Positions 1 to 13,016 of a stretch of DNA of 64,000 bases are shown piece by piece. The notes below the pieces were generated by a model. It had not been told where the DNA came from. It did not search any database and saw only the letters and a program-made list of their open reading frames with translations. Numbering within the stretch: the first letter of the stretch is position 1; each line of letters starts with the position of its first letter. This DNA is from Eucalyptus grandis. Lineage: Eukaryota; Streptophyta; Magnoliopsida; Myrtales; Myrtaceae. The position numbers were made by a program, and so were the translations under genes. The DNA lies in the NCBI RefSeq assembly GCF_016545825.1, contig NC_052616.1, forward strand, positions 6,448,001 to 6,512,000, in the 5' to 3' direction.

Positions 1-798
1 CCACTTTCAAGAGTTGCATTGCAGTCGCCTGCTGGTGCTGCTCGTGGACAGGTATAGCCTCATGCTAGCATGCAGTTAAACTTTCTGAGGATATTTTGCA
101 TGGCAATCTTAAGTGCATGAGAATATCTTTGCAGGCTGATGACATTCGTAATGAAGCAGATGAGCTTCTCAGAATCAGAGATTATCTTTTCAGTGAGTTG
201 GCTAAGAAAACAGGCCAGCCTATTGAAAAGGTGAGTGCCCTAAACTGAACTCCAAATTTAGTTTTGTTAAAAAGAAAAGAATTGCCTATTTGCACGATTG
301 ATTTTATAGTATAAAATGATCAGTGTTAGGCTAGTTTGCGGCAGCTGCTTGTAAACTTTTGAATATGCTCAGCCACCGAAAGAAGAAAAAAAAAAGGCAG
401 GCTTTGATATGAGTTCTTTATGTCTTTCCTCCATATCTTTGGTTGAAAAGGCAATCTTCTTTACTTCTGGAAGCTTTTGATATACTTTTTCTTTTTTAAA
501 GAAAAAAAAGAGAGAGAGAGATGAACATATATCTTGATGTTTTGGCTCCATATCTTTGATTAAAATGGCAAACTGCTTCACTCCCAGAAAAGCAGTGCTC
601 TTTTTTTTCTTGGAAAGAATTGTTTAGATATTCATGAGTCCTTTTCTGAAAAATGTGCAGGTTAACAAAGACTTGAGTAGAATGAAACGCTTCAATGCTC
701 AAGAAGCACTTGAATACGGGCTTATTGATAAGATTGTCCGGCCACCTCGTATCAAAGCCGATGCACCACGTAAAGATAATGGAGCAGGTCTTGGTTAG
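1..798 (+). CDS. CLPR4: CLPR4, plastid Clp protease core subunit (C-terminal exons only)
   Basis: Partial gene cut by the left edge. Visible exons are 1-51, 135-230 and 661-798 (stop TAG), all joined in phase 0, giving the last 94 residues. The protein belongs to the ClpP/ClpR family. ClpR subunits are non-proteolytic members of the heteromeric ClpPR core in the chloroplast stroma. The segment reads RVALQSPAGAARGQ, then the helix region around ELAKKTGQPIEKVNKDLSRM, then ALEYGLIDKIV, and it ends in a short tail with IVRPPRIK and GAGLG. Where ClpP has its catalytic His (IHQP), this protein has LQSP, so the His is missing; the Asp of the triad (NKD) is kept. This matches a ClpR, and the tail matches CLPR4 as I remember it. 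Catalytic Ser status lies outside the window. The next gene is convergent, about 300 bp away. Confidence 0.9.
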
Positions 799-1104
799 TG
801 TAATTCCCTTCTCTGTTGGCTGCCAGAAGTATTTTCACTTTTTGCAATTATTTTTCTTTTTGAGGTCATAAGTTGTTTGAGAAAGGGCTATTTAGCTGGG
901 AATAACCTTGTGTAAAGATCCTTTTGCCTTTGTAATGCTTTATAGTCAGTGACATCCCAATATAATCTTCTGCTGAATAGAGAAGTTTAAAAGAGAATGA
1001 ATATACTTCAATTAGCAGCTGCAAAGACGCTCGGTACTTACTTTGAACTCATGACCGATGCAATACCCTGCAGCTAGAGTGGCCAAGGGAAGGATTTCAT
1101 ACAT
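799..1104. other. Convergent intergenic region / 3' UTRs
   Basis: Space between the CLPR4 stop and the stop of the convergent 178-residue gene. It should hold both 3' untranslated regions. I see no further gene. Confidence 0.5.
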
Positions 1105-1641
1105 TTAGCTTTTACTTACACGCTCCTTGCAGTTATTCTCCTTGAACCTCTCTACACACCATCGTTCATCAACCATGGCAATGAATTCTTCGATTCTTTT
1201 CTCTAGACTGTTGGTACAATCTCCGTCTTCCCAACTAATCTCATCGTCACTTCCACTCATGTCATCATCTCCATCATAACCATCTGATCTACCAGAACCA
1301 CTGTACTCTTTGATGTCACTGTCTCCCTCGTCTCTATTTTCTCTGTCGTCGTTTTCTGCAACTTCATCAGAAGAAGGGCGGGAGAGGTCAGCTCCACGAC
1401 AGTTCTGTTTACGGCTTCCGAGGAGGATGGTGAGGATGAAGGTGTTTAGGATTAAAAACACCAAGAGAGCGCCTGATGACGAATCGGGATCTTTGAAACT
1501 GCTGGGGCTGCTTGATGATGATAGTATCCGTTGGTTCAGGAGAAGAATAAGGGAGACTGAAACTGCTAGCAGGACGAATTTCTTTGGCAGGACAGGCTTC
1601 ATGCCCTGCATAAAGAATTTGGGGAGTTTGGTTTGCTTCAA
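1105..1641 (-). CDS. Unrecognised 178-residue protein with two predicted membrane helices and an acidic region
   Basis: Intronless frame of 178 codons. I do not recognise the family. The N-terminal 20 residues are basic. Hydrophobic stretches at about residues 22-36 and 58-75 look like two transmembrane helices separated by a Ser-rich loop (SSSSSPSS). Residues 92-141 are very rich in Asp, Glu and Ser. The C-terminus (about 144-170) looks like an amphipathic helix with the motif RIEEFIAMVDERW. Similar C-terminal EEFI helices occur in uncharacterised plant proteins of the DUF761/DUF4408 kind, but that link is only an impression. Alternative starts are Met11 and Met14, which would keep both hydrophobic segments. 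The open frame has gene-like amino-acid organisation and lies convergent to CLPR4. It could still be a chance frame. Confidence 0.55.
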   Translation of the reverse strand: MKQTKLPKFFMQGMKPVLPKKFVLLAVSVSLILLLNQRILSSSSSPSSFKDPDSSSGALLVFLILNTFILTILLGSRKQNCRGADLSRPSSDEVAENDDRENRDEGDSDIKEYSGSGRSDGYDGDDDMSGSDDEISWEDGDCTNSLEKRIEEFIAMVDERWCVERFKENNCKERVSKS

Positions 1642-2895
1642 AAAAGAGTGACTCTTTTCTGAACACTCCTTTTTGTTGGGCTTGAGTAAAAGATGGTCTA
1701 ATCAAACCATCATGAAGCTTTTTTGCTGGTGTTGGTATTTGTTTGGAGTGGAAGATAATCTAATCAGGTGGTTATTGGTTGGAAATTTTAGGTCCTGGAT
1801 TATAAATTTCTTCTCTAATTTTTGGAAGGGGTTCAAGGAGTGCAATCATTTTGAACACGGGTCCTTATTTGTTTAGATTATTCTTTGAAGTAACGTATTC
1901 GTATGGACATAAGATGCCGATGAATAAGGGATGAGCACTCAAAGAATGGTGACAATGACTACTAATATCCATGGAATGATTCCATAGACCAGATCCTTGC
2001 AGCTTCCCGCACTCCATGCTCTTTTTTCCCATTGACGTAAGAACCGGAGTTAATTTTATTTTTTCGACTGAGACACGACTGCCCGTGTCATCTCATGTGG
2101 TCTAGCCATCGAACCATGTTGTCTCGTGTGGTCTATTGAATTGATGAAATTTCGGTTCCTTCGAAAACACGAGCCGGACCACGCTAGGCGGCGATAAGTT
2201 TCAGACGGCGTGTCCATGTTCCATGGAATTCATATGTTTCACGGGCATAATGAAATCGAGGATGATTTGAGTGAAACGACCGTGCCCACATAGTTCCCAA
2301 GAAAAATGATCCCGTCGGTCCTCCATAAAAGAAATAAACCCTCAAAACATTGCTGATTTAAGTCGACGTGTATCAGAAATCTACTGCATGGTTTCCTAGA
2401 TTTCCCACATATGACAAGATACGAGCTGGGAAGATGGTACCTTGTAACAGTTCTAGCATTTGCAGAGGTAAACCAAGGAAACAAATTACAAAGCACATAA
2501 AAATAATTGACCCATGGTTCCTCTAATATCAAGAGCAACCATTGGCTAAAATTCCGGAGGAATTCCCATAGTTTTGCATTAAACATCCTACACAAATCGA
2601 ACACACCGCAGCACCCTAGCTGAACCAGACAACTAAAATCTGAACATAACACCGATACAAGAGCCGGGAAATGAAAAATAAGGAAAAAAAAAGAGGGCCT
2701 AGCTGAAGATAACTCTCTCTAGATGAAGTTTACAGACAAAAGACAAACTCGGGGAGTCATAAGACTTACGAGCAGAGCCAAATCGACGTGGTTGGTCAGT
2801 TAAAAATCATGATCTGATCAGTAGATGTCGTCTAGCACTACTACTACTTCTAATACCACTACTACTATTATTACTATGCAACTACCACCTCTCTC
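1642..2895. other. Intergenic region including the AHL 3' UTR
   Basis: Upstream flank of the 178-residue gene and downstream flank of the AHL gene, both on the - strand. An imperfect (ACT)n run lies at about 2834-2880, just past the AHL stop and presumably in its 3' UTR. A 137-codon open frame at 2239-2652 (- strand) has no recognisable composition or motif and is not called. Confidence 0.4.
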
Positions 2896-5800
2896 TCAAG
2901 GCATAGATGACACATTAATGTCAGTTTGCTTGTTGTTTCTCAAATCCGGCTGCAATGCAGACCAGTTATCCGCAGCGGATATTGGAATAGTTGACGTCTG
3001 TAGTGGGACCGTGGAAATAGCGTCATGCTTCTGTTTCTTCGGCTTTTGCTCGTGCTGGTTTCCCGCAAGGAAGCTGCCTACCACAACCTATCGATAGATA
3101 ACAGTGGCAAAAAGTAGTGAATTCAGGGGTTCGTGCTTTTACAATAATCAGGAGTACATGAGGCATCGCATATAACATGGACATCCTTAGATCAAGATTC
3201 AGTGTACTCGGATTAGAGATTCATCTAAAAAGTTAGGCTCTAAAGATGGTTTTTAAAAACCCAAAGATGACGGCAAGTCTTTCGGTCAGACAAGTTGTGA
3301 AAACTAACTTTCAGTTACAGGTACTAAAAAACAATCAAACACATATAGAGTTCTCACAGAAGATTTCCAAGCGATCACCAGTAGCATTGACTCAATTTTG
3401 TTGTCGCAGAAAAGGAGCATGAAAAAGAAAACTATTGAAAAGATCATACCTGAACAGGACCCGCAGCTACTAGAAGACCAGCAACTCCTCCACCGACAAC
3501 ACGTCCATCTGGGCTTGCCAAAGACACACTCATCCCACCCGATCTACTTCTTGTTCCTCCAGAGTCACTGGGCATGAATGACCCAGTTAAGGACAGAATC
3601 TCGAAACGACCCTGCAATTATACACGGGAATACTATCAGTCGATGAAGGGGAAAAAAGGAAATATTCTACAAGAGACTTTGAAATCATGATTATGTAGCA
3701 ACCATTTGCTAACCATGAATTTATTCCACCAATTCTGGTTCTTCTTCTTTCATTTTATGTTATTAAATTTTTGTACATACCAAAAACAGAACAGGAAGAG
3801 GTAGAGAGCGTAAATTTAAAAAGATTCTGCATATACACAGATGTGTAAGCATGTTTCTGTAAGATGCATCACCTCATACGTCAATGTACCCCCGGAAGAA
3901 TCGGGCTGACGAAGTGTAACGCTCGAAATCACACCATTGGCAGAAAGAATGCATATAGCTCGAGGTCCTTGCTGAGAAAATGATATTATCTTCATCGTGA
4001 CATCCTGAAATGAGGAACAGGTAAATCACCTATCAACTACAAGAAATGTAGGAACATCTTAGGATGAACTTCATCTAGTTACTCCAGTTCAATAAGTCGC
4101 CAGGTTACTTTCTCAGACTCTGATGCCATGCCCCATAAAATTCGGGTCAAAAATTAAAATAAAGAGAGATTAAAGTGGGATTCTTTTCAAGCTTTACTTT
4201 TTGTGAAATGCGAGTAAGTAATTATCATTTTCCAATTCAGAGAGATGGCTGATGGCTGAGTCGACTAAGTGTTGGATTACTAAAGAGAATGCAGATGGTA
4301 TTCGTACAAAACATTATGCAATATGGAAGCCAAGGTTAGAGGAACGACAACAAGAGCGATTACTGCAAAAACTTTATAATGGATAGGAACAAACAAAAGC
4401 ACTACCGTGCTTCTTTCCCTCTCCTTTTTTGGGTTTTCTTTTGGTGATGGGAAGGGGTTGTGAAGAATATTCGTGAACTTCTGGAGGCTTATATCCCTTC
4501 AAATTCACTTAAGTGTTTGTCAGGCTGGTCCCTCAATGCGCATATTTCATGAGAAAATTAGCTGAGCATGATTGCAGACAATAGTGGATAAATGCCAATT
4601 TTTTCCAAACATACCTCGCCTGTATTAACAGTGATGATGTGAGGAGTAAAATTCGCACCAACAGAGCATGCGACCCATTCACCTGTAAAGGAACAATCCA
4701 ATACATGGTTAAAACTTCGGAACGACCTCATTTACACGGTAAACAAGCTCATCACAACCTGATCAACACCGTAAAATTCGTATGAAGTGAAAAAAGAAAC
4801 ACGACACAGAAGTTTAAGACCGTATAACATACGCTTGTTATACGCTTGCCAGGAACCGATAGACACACTATAAATCATCTGTCAAGTGGCTTACCCAGTT
4901 ACTTGACACCTGTACCGAATCACGATAAATAGCAAGGAAGATGCAATGGAAATTTCTAATTAGCTTAGGATTTTTTGTAAGTTCCTTGATATTACTCGCC
5001 ATCGAGATGCATCCAATTTACTTAACCTGAGCAAGAATTTCAATTGTTACAGGAAAGGATCGCCATTTTCTAAAGCCAGCAAAGCATGTCAAGAAGCCAA
5101 CATGAGAACAGTATCACCGAACTTCAGGCAATGAAATTATTGCCATACGATACATCGTCCTAACCAGTGAACTATCCTTCTGCATCAGCTCTTACTATGT
5201 GGTCAAGAAAAAGATCTGAGTACGTGCGCTGATCCTACCAGCAGATGTCAAACAATTGGCAGATTTATAAGTTAGGCCTTCTGAAGAAAGAGGGTGACCG
5301 TAAAAGAGACGCAGAAGCAGAATCTCCCAAAGGCGGACTTTAACACATTTGGGAACAACTTTGCTTGGCTCTGACAAGCCCTCACAAAGTCCCATATGTC
5401 CAGTTTTTTGAGCTTTTCAGCTAGCAGATGACAAGTCTGAGGTACCCAATGACAGGCTTTGCTAGAAGATTCCATCAGTCAACTACGAACACCTCCTCCT
5501 AGTCCCCTCAGGAAAAATCCACAAGCATCAGAAGATCTGATCTCTGCAACATAAGCATCTAAACTCACAGGCCCCACATCTATCCCCCATCAAAGCATCA
5601 CCAGAACTGCAAATTCCCACACAAATCTCTCCAAAAAAAGAAAAATCTCAACAGTAAAACAAACCCCAACTCCCACATCAAAACCACAGAGATCACAGGA
5701 AACACTGGCAACCTCAACCTAAAACACCAGAGTGCTTCCAAAAAAATGTCAACTTCAGGGCAATAAACTTACTATGATTGCAAGAAAGCCAAGACTTCTT

Positions 5801-6205
5801 TCATTTACCTAAATTCTCCACTTCAAAGCTGGGCTTGGCGACCGACCCGGCCCCACGCCCCCGGCCTCGCTTGGGAGGCGCCGAGGAGAAGTCGATCACC
5901 GGCGACGGCGCCGACGAAGATATCGGCTTCGGCGACAGCGCCATCGTCACCGACCCGTCCGGCCCGTACTTCCTCGGCCGCCCTCTCTTCTTCTTCAACA
6001 GCGTCGCCGTGCCCGCCACGGTGGCCGGGAGCTCGCCGCCCACCGGCTGCGGCGGAGGCGGCGGAGGCGCCGTCGCCGGCGGGGCCGCCGATCCAGGATT
6101 CTGGGCCTGGTTCTCGGGCCTTGGAGCCACGTGGTACTCTGACGGAGCATCTGATCCCACCACTGTAACACCTCCACTGCTACTCACACCTTCTCTTCCC
6201 TCCAT
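2896..6205 (-). CDS. AHL1: AT-hook motif nuclear-localised protein, AHL1-like
   Basis: Five exons on the - strand: 6205-5809, 4682-4615, 4004-3873, 3611-3450 and 3087-2896 (stop TGA). They make 951 nt, 316 residues. AHL proteins bind AT-rich DNA and matrix-attachment regions in the nucleus and act as trimers through the PPC/DUF296 domain. The N-terminus is low-complexity (Pro/Ala-rich, 37-59). An AT-hook with core KKKRGRPRKYGPDG lies at 71-84. A second basic patch, KRGRGRG, at 112-118 resembles a degenerate hook. The PPC domain runs from about 142 to 265 and includes GEDVTMKIISFSQQGPRAIC and GRFEILSLTGSF (200-211). The RPRKYGPDG-type hook and the intron-containing structure place it in the intron-bearing clade B; the PPC sequence is closest to AHL1 as I remember it. 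Start chosen at 6205 (MEGRE, the family N-terminus); an in-frame ATG lies five codons upstream at 6220. Confidence 0.92.
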
Positions 6206-9200
6206 GGTTAAAATCCTCACAAATTCCTATGCTCTAAAGACACCAAAAAGCATTCAACTTTTTAGCTCAAAATTAGAACAACCCAGAACAGCTCTTCAAT
6301 GAAAAATTCAAACTTGATGGAAACCAAGAAACTGAACCATGCTACTGAAGCTTGAAACGTGAAACATAAGTACAGAAAAAAATCAAGAACCTTACACAGA
6401 AGTAGAACCGCAGAGAACAACTTCAAGAACGGACTTTTGAATTCTTTTCCTTCCCTTTTTTTTACACTGAGATTCACTGCAAGTTTTCGTGATTACAGGA
6501 AGTAGAATTAAGCTCAAACGGGAGAGCTTAAAACTAAAAAGTTGGTGATCCTAATTTTCCAGCAGTAAAGGAAAACTAAATATATTTATCTAAAAAGTGG
6601 AAGGTTGATTTTTCGGAAAGAGATGGAGTATAAGGAGATATTAAGAAAATATTTAGATTTTCTTTTCTTTTCTTTTTTATTAAAGGCGTTGTTCAGCTAA
6701 TTTGGTTCCTAACTTTCCTAAGATTGTCCGAACTGATATTATATTAATGAATAGAGACTGGCAGAAAAAGAAAACAATATATACGATAAGCATCGCTCGA
6801 ATATATTATTATTTTAAGGTTGATTTTTCTTTCCATATTTAATGTGGAGATATTGATATCCGTGTTTTGGTTGGAACTCCCGTTGAGATGTAATAAATTA
6901 ATTAATTATTGGCAGGGGTAGGGCATTTATTTATTTATTTATTTTCTTCCCTTTTTTTTTGAATTATTTTTTCTTGGAAAATGGGTGGAGGAAATATTGG
7001 ATTAACACCCCCTGCTTTCCCTTAATTTAAAATAATGAATTGAGACTTTTAGTCGCCAAGGCGTGAAGCAATTGTCTGTACACCTAAGAAAAGGAAAAAA
7101 TAAAGTAGTGATGGACAAGATTCTCCTCTTTTTCGGACCCAGCGTGCAATACCCAATTCAAATGAAAATGATGGCCTGGAAACAAATTAATTAGAGGAAA
7201 TCGATCAAAGTCCAAAATCATTTCTAATTTTTAAATTTTTAACCTTTTTTTTAATTTTATTTCTGAAGCTTTAAATAAGATCCCAATTTCAGTTCCCGCA
7301 CTTGAGTTTTTAAAACGTGCTAGTAATCACATTTAAGTCCATCTTAAATTTTTCATAATTCAAAAAGTCATTAATTTCGGTGGAACATTTGATTTGGTTT
7401 GAACATGCCATCTTTGCTTCTCCGAAAATCAAGTTATAAATAACTGCAAGTCCATGGGTTTTTCCAAATCTTCCTTCTATTTTTTAATTTTATCTACCGT
7501 TCATGTCATTTACCCTTTGTTAGGTGGGAGAGAACTCATTAAATCAGTCTCAATTAATTATTATTTGTGAAATAAAATTTTAAGACAATTTGCCGTTGGA
7601 TATATGAAGTAAGTTGATCAAAATAACATTTTAAGGTTTAATTTTCTCGTGCATTTTCATTTATGTTATCTGCATGATCTATAACAAGAAAATAACAAGA
7701 GATTAAAGCTTAATTTCCCAGTAACAGTCATTTCATAACCTTTTTTAGCAAGTGTATAATATTTAATTGAGAAATGTGCATCTGCCTTAATAACCATAAA
7801 TGTGATTTCGAAAGATAAACAGATCGTCCTTTTCTTAATAATGCTTATAATTATGTAAATCGATGAGGGATTTTCAGAATTTAATTATTATAAAAATGTG
7901 GGAGTGGTGGCAAGTGGGGGGACCATAGCGGGGTAGAGGCGAGTCCATGTGCTCGAATTACCACCTTGATATTACCTACCAAAGGTGTAATGAATTGCTT
8001 ACTTTTTTTATATAAAAGACACGATAATTATAATTGTTATAATAATGAATTGGTGTATACCAAATGTTAGGCACAGCACGTGCTCCAGCTGTTTTACACT
8101 CTCTTTAGAAACCAAATTTATATGTTTATTAAAAAGAAAAAAAAAATGTACACGACAAATAACAAAAAAAGGAATCCTTCTTTTTTTCTTTTTCTTTTTC
8201 TTTTTTGCAGGTTTTTTTTTTTTTTTTTTTGACTCTTCGAGGAGGGCATCTCAAAATAGAGAGGAACCGAGAAATATATTGTCTTTTGAAAAGTGAAAAT
8301 AAAATATTGAAGGGTCTTTTTTGTCCTGTTATGTTAAAGAAAAATGGAACAAGGGAAGATAAGAAATGGAAAATTACCTCCTCTCACGGGAAAAAGAAAA
8401 GAAGAAAGAAGAAAAAGACTGCAAGGATACTTTTCCACAATGCGCTCAACTGCTCTTTATCAAATTATTGGTCAGTCATTGAGTTTATTTACAACCGAAA
8501 GCACGCCCAATTCAACATTATTGGGCTACAAATTCCAAAAGAAGAAGAAAACATAATATATATATTCTTATATGTGTAGTCCATAGTCAAACCATGCAAA
8601 TATGTTAGGTGGTCAGAATGGTGCATTTTTATTACTTTATGAAAGATGGTGTGAAAGGTTATATATACTGCTATACATTGCTGATTTGCGAATGGTTTAA
8701 GAAGAATTTTTATGCAAAGTAGTGTGAAAGGTTATAAATACTACTTTACGAAATTAGTTTATGAAATGAATTCTAAAATGATTTTAGAAATATTTTATGA
8801 AAAGTATGTTGACTAATGAGCCGAGTTGCAAAAAGGGTATATGTTTTAGTTCGTGAAATGTATTTGGATTTATAATGTGGATTTTGAATTGATTTGGTGG
8901 ATTATTGGAGGATGATGGTTTAATGTTCATTATCGTTGTGAAATAAATTAAGGGATTTCTTGATATGTATATTGGTTTCATTGTATGTCTTTTGAAGCCA
9001 AAACATTGACTGATAATGGGTGAAGACTTGCCAAGGAGGAATCTTAGCCGCTTTGTCACTAAGCATTATATTGTGACTATGGTCGGATATTGAACAATAG
9101 ATTAATCAACGTTATGGATCATTGATTTATGATTTGATAGAGATCAATCAATAAATTTGACTGTTAATGTTTGTTCTAGTATTATTGATTTAAGTAATAT

Positions 9201-9689
9201 TTCAAATATATATATATATATGTATGTATGATTATGTTAGAATGATATAACTTACTTTGATTAAGTGTCGGATTTAGGGTAAATGAGTTTGATATTGTCT
9301 TATAAACGTGAATGGTGAATACTCGACCAACTTAGAAGAAATTTGTGCTGCTCACAGAGCTATGGTTACTCATATCATTCATTTTACATCTTTTTCAAGT
9401 TCTTCAATTAAAGGAAAGTAGAACGAGAGCACTATCAAAATGAACTTTAAGTGGTTGGGTTTTGGGAATGGTTTGAGAAGTTATATATATGTCCAATGAT
9501 AGTTATTTGGTTTAGCGGAGCTCTGAAATTTATATATTTTTTCGTGGATTATAAAAACTCCGATATTAAAACCAACTTACTATATATATATATTGATAGC
9601 AGGTTAATATTGGTTTTTATTTGAGGTCACGTATTTTGATTGGAAAGACAGTCGCATCATTCTCTTATATTTATACGAGCCAGGGCGTG

Positions 9690-9720
9690 AAATTTGTTGG
9701 TATCAAAGTGGGACTCCCTT
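9690..9720 (+). other. Possible degenerate LTR-retrotransposon primer-binding site
   Basis: The sequence TGGTATCAAAGTGG resembles the TGGTATCAGAGC primer-binding site complementary to initiator Met-tRNA, which follows the 5' LTR in many plant Copia and TRIM elements. The flanking sequence is AT-rich. No clear LTR pair or coding domain was seen, so this is a weak call. Confidence 0.25.
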
Positions 9721-12700
9721 CAATAGGTGTGTTGGGGATGAACCACGTAGACACTAATGAGCTTGTAATAATGTAGTCAAAGGAGGGTGAGAAGTGATGG
9801 GTAGGGCCAAAAGGCTAGACAGAGCGATTCTTGGTAGACTTTTTATGTCAAAAGGAGCAAGGATGGACTAAATTGCATATTGAACAAGGGGAGCATCTTG
9901 AGAGACATATGTAAAATTAGAATTGACTCACTAAAGACACCTCTCAACGTAACGACAAGCTTAGCATTGGAATTCTAATGTTAAGTGTACTCGATTCTAA
10001 TGCTAAACGTGTTTAGGTGGGAGCACATTTAGAATAGATGACCTCTTGAAAAAAGTGCCAATCTATATGTCAAATACAAAACTATATGTATATCTATTTG
10101 GGCATAACCAATATATTAATGACAGCAACATTAATATAAATAAATTGTAACTTTGACATTGCAAAAATCATTTTTTGTTATGAACGAATTTTGAAGCTTT
10201 ATTTCTTTCTTTTGAAATCCATTATCATATTAAAGTTTATACCCTTTTTAAAGCATAGCACATTTATATTTTATATAAATTTTCTCTGCTTTTAAAACCC
10301 ACTCATTTTAGATATATCACGTATTCACAACAATAATTAACTCGATTAAGAATAGTGATGAAAATAATTCTATTAAAATACCCATTTAATTTGATCCTGA
10401 ATTTCTGTTAGAAAACGGATGAGAACGCGTTGATGAGCTTTAATTTATCATTTTATCATGCAACTTCTATCTTAATTCTATCTTAATATTTCATAAGAAA
10501 TCAACTAATGAAAATAAAAGTCCTTTTCAAAAAAAAAAAACTAATGAAAATAAAATAGATAGACCTTGAGGCTTAGCTTAACCTTTAAACAGGATTGAAT
10601 AACAAACAAAATGAAGTACAAGAAGACGAAAGTCCTTACAAGAAATGGAAAGAGTGAGGAAAATGAAAAGTAGGGTTAGATTTGAGTAAATAATAGAAAC
10701 CAAAAATAAAAGTAACTCGAATTTCTTTGTTCGTATACTATATTTAGATGACGAAGCTTTTAAGGACGAACTTGTCGTTCATGCAGGAAAATTTGAAATG
10801 GTTGGACAGGAAGACTTTTGTAGACGTGAGAACACTGTTTCCTTTTATCCAAGAGATATATTTCAAAAAGAAAGAATTCACTTCAATCATGACAAATACG
10901 AGAGAATCTTACCACTATAGTTTCTCACTTTATTTAAACATTAATGAGAAAAATAACAATTACCCAGTAAATTTCACAAATGAAGTCGACACTTTATACT
11001 TTCTCACTTTCTCTGGTAAATTCATTTTTTAATAGCTAATAACAATTCAAAAAAGGATTTGAAAAAAAAAGAAAGTGATTGCTGGCTTCGAGAGCATGAA
11101 TAATGAATAAAAAAGTGAGACCCAGAGAGTTGAATGCTGGACAGCAAGCATTGACCAAGCAAATATATTTTGCAATTAATAAATTGTCTTTATTTTCACA
11201 GAGACTGATGGTATCTTGCGTAAACAGGGCTGCTAAAAAACAAAAAAAAAACAATTGAAAGAAAGATATGTCCAGATAAGAACAATCTAAATTAATTAAT
11301 CGATTAATGAAAAGAAAATATGGTGATAAGGTCGATGTGCATTAGCTTGCACATCTTACAATAATTCCAATTATTTAAAGCTTTTTAAAATATATCTGAC
11401 TTGTTTCTTTGTTTATTTATTTATTTTTCCTTTTGGTCGGTAATCTAACCTGACTTAAATTGCATTCTACTCAATCCGAAAAAACCAAAAGTGGGACGGA
11501 GCGGTCGAATCAACGGGGGAGCTCGTGATGTTATATAACATTGGAATAGTATAAATAAATAAATATATAAATTACCACTTGACCCTAAAGATGAGTAGGG
11601 CCTTATAGTGACTTTTATTGCACATCCATGTCATCATATGTGTTTTCATGATGAAAGTGAGTGAGTGGTTAAATTAATTATAATAATTATTATGATTATT
11701 ATTATTATTATAATTATAAGCTTTTCCATAATATTTTATGCTCAGGCGTGCTCTCCCATCGAATTGATAATTGAAGGGTCGCATTTCGTAGAGAGAAAAA
11801 GGTAAGGAATTACCTTTGAATTTACAAAATTCAGCATTATCAATATTAGAAAGCGAATTCGGAGGAAATTTCGTCGAATGTTCGTGCACTTTCGCCAAGA
11901 CGAGACTATAGGAACATGATAAGATAAAATAGACAAATCGTTTTAAATAATGAACGATCCTATAAACATCTCATTGTCCATAATCGAACTTAAATCTCTC
12001 GGCATCTTAAAATCTCCTTCCGACGTTAAATCACGCCTTTTTAACATCCATCTTGTTTTTGCACACATGCACTTGTGCTCTTTTACTTGTTGGAAGAAAA
12101 CAATAGGTTGAATAAGTTACTAACTTCTAATATCCATCGAAAAAAATTAAGTATACAAATCAAAGACATCATTATGAGTCCTCGGATCGAAAGCATAAAT
12201 CTTATCAGCCCGAGCGACGCATTACGTGAATCAAATTCAAAATTTTGGTGACCTAACTTCAAAATAATAATTTAGTTAACTAATTATATGAAAAGGGTTG
12301 TAATTTTTTTTTTCTTTTTTGACTAACGGTAAAAGAATTCAATTAGGGTTTTGAATTTCTCCTCCGTGGAGTCAAAATCAGCAGGCATGCCGGTCAAAAA
12401 GGCTTTTTCTATAGCATGCCCTCTATGGAGCTGGATTATTGCAGTCAAAGAGAACATGACCTCCCAAAAAGATGACAAAGTTAAAAATAATAATAATTTG
12501 GGCAGGTCCATTTGGACAATCTAGCGACCGTATATCAAGGAAATTTCTCCCTTTCTTTAAAGCCAAGGACCACTGAAACCACCACAGGATGGTGGGACTA
12601 TTATTACTTAAATAATAATTAACTAGCTTTGATTTTTTTTATCACTAACCCAAATAAAAAAAAAAAAGGATGGGATTTTGTTATTTACTTTATAGGCGTA

Positions 12701-12974
12701 ATGACGATGATGAAAGTAGAAGGCAAGCAATCCCAACATTTTATTATACTTAATCATCGTAAAGACAGAGAAAAAATAATTATTATTTATGTCTATTTCC
12801 GTCTCCTCGTTGACGCTTTCAATAGAACCTCATGTCGTTCTTCACCTCGAGACCATCTATCTTAATCTGGAAAAAATAGGGAAAAAATGAGAAAAAAGAA
12901 GAAGAAGAGAAATTACCCCCGACAGATTTCTTGCCGAGAGATGCTCGAGTAATAAGCGAATTCGTTCTCCTCGA

Positions 12975-12975
<1 letters not shown>

Positions 12976-13012
<37 letters not shown>
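12976..13012 (+). repeat. Poly-A tract, 37 bases
   Basis: Uninterrupted run of 37 A. It could be the tail of an inserted retroposon, but I found no A/B box or gene-derived sequence just upstream to prove that. Confidence 0.9.

Positions 13013-13016
<4 letters not shown>

Noticed and set aside
1590..1612. miR166-like string (GGACAGGCTTCATGCCCTGC)
   Set aside because: It differs from miR166 at several positions and lies inside the coding frame of the 178-residue protein, with no evident hairpin.
2239..2652. 137-codon - strand frame
   Set aside because: It lies in the AHL 3' flank, has mixed hydrophobic composition, and I see no motif or splice context.
6206..6220. Alternative AHL start adding five residues (MRILT)
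   Set aside because: AHL proteins of this clade typically begin MEGRE-like, which fits the start at 6205.
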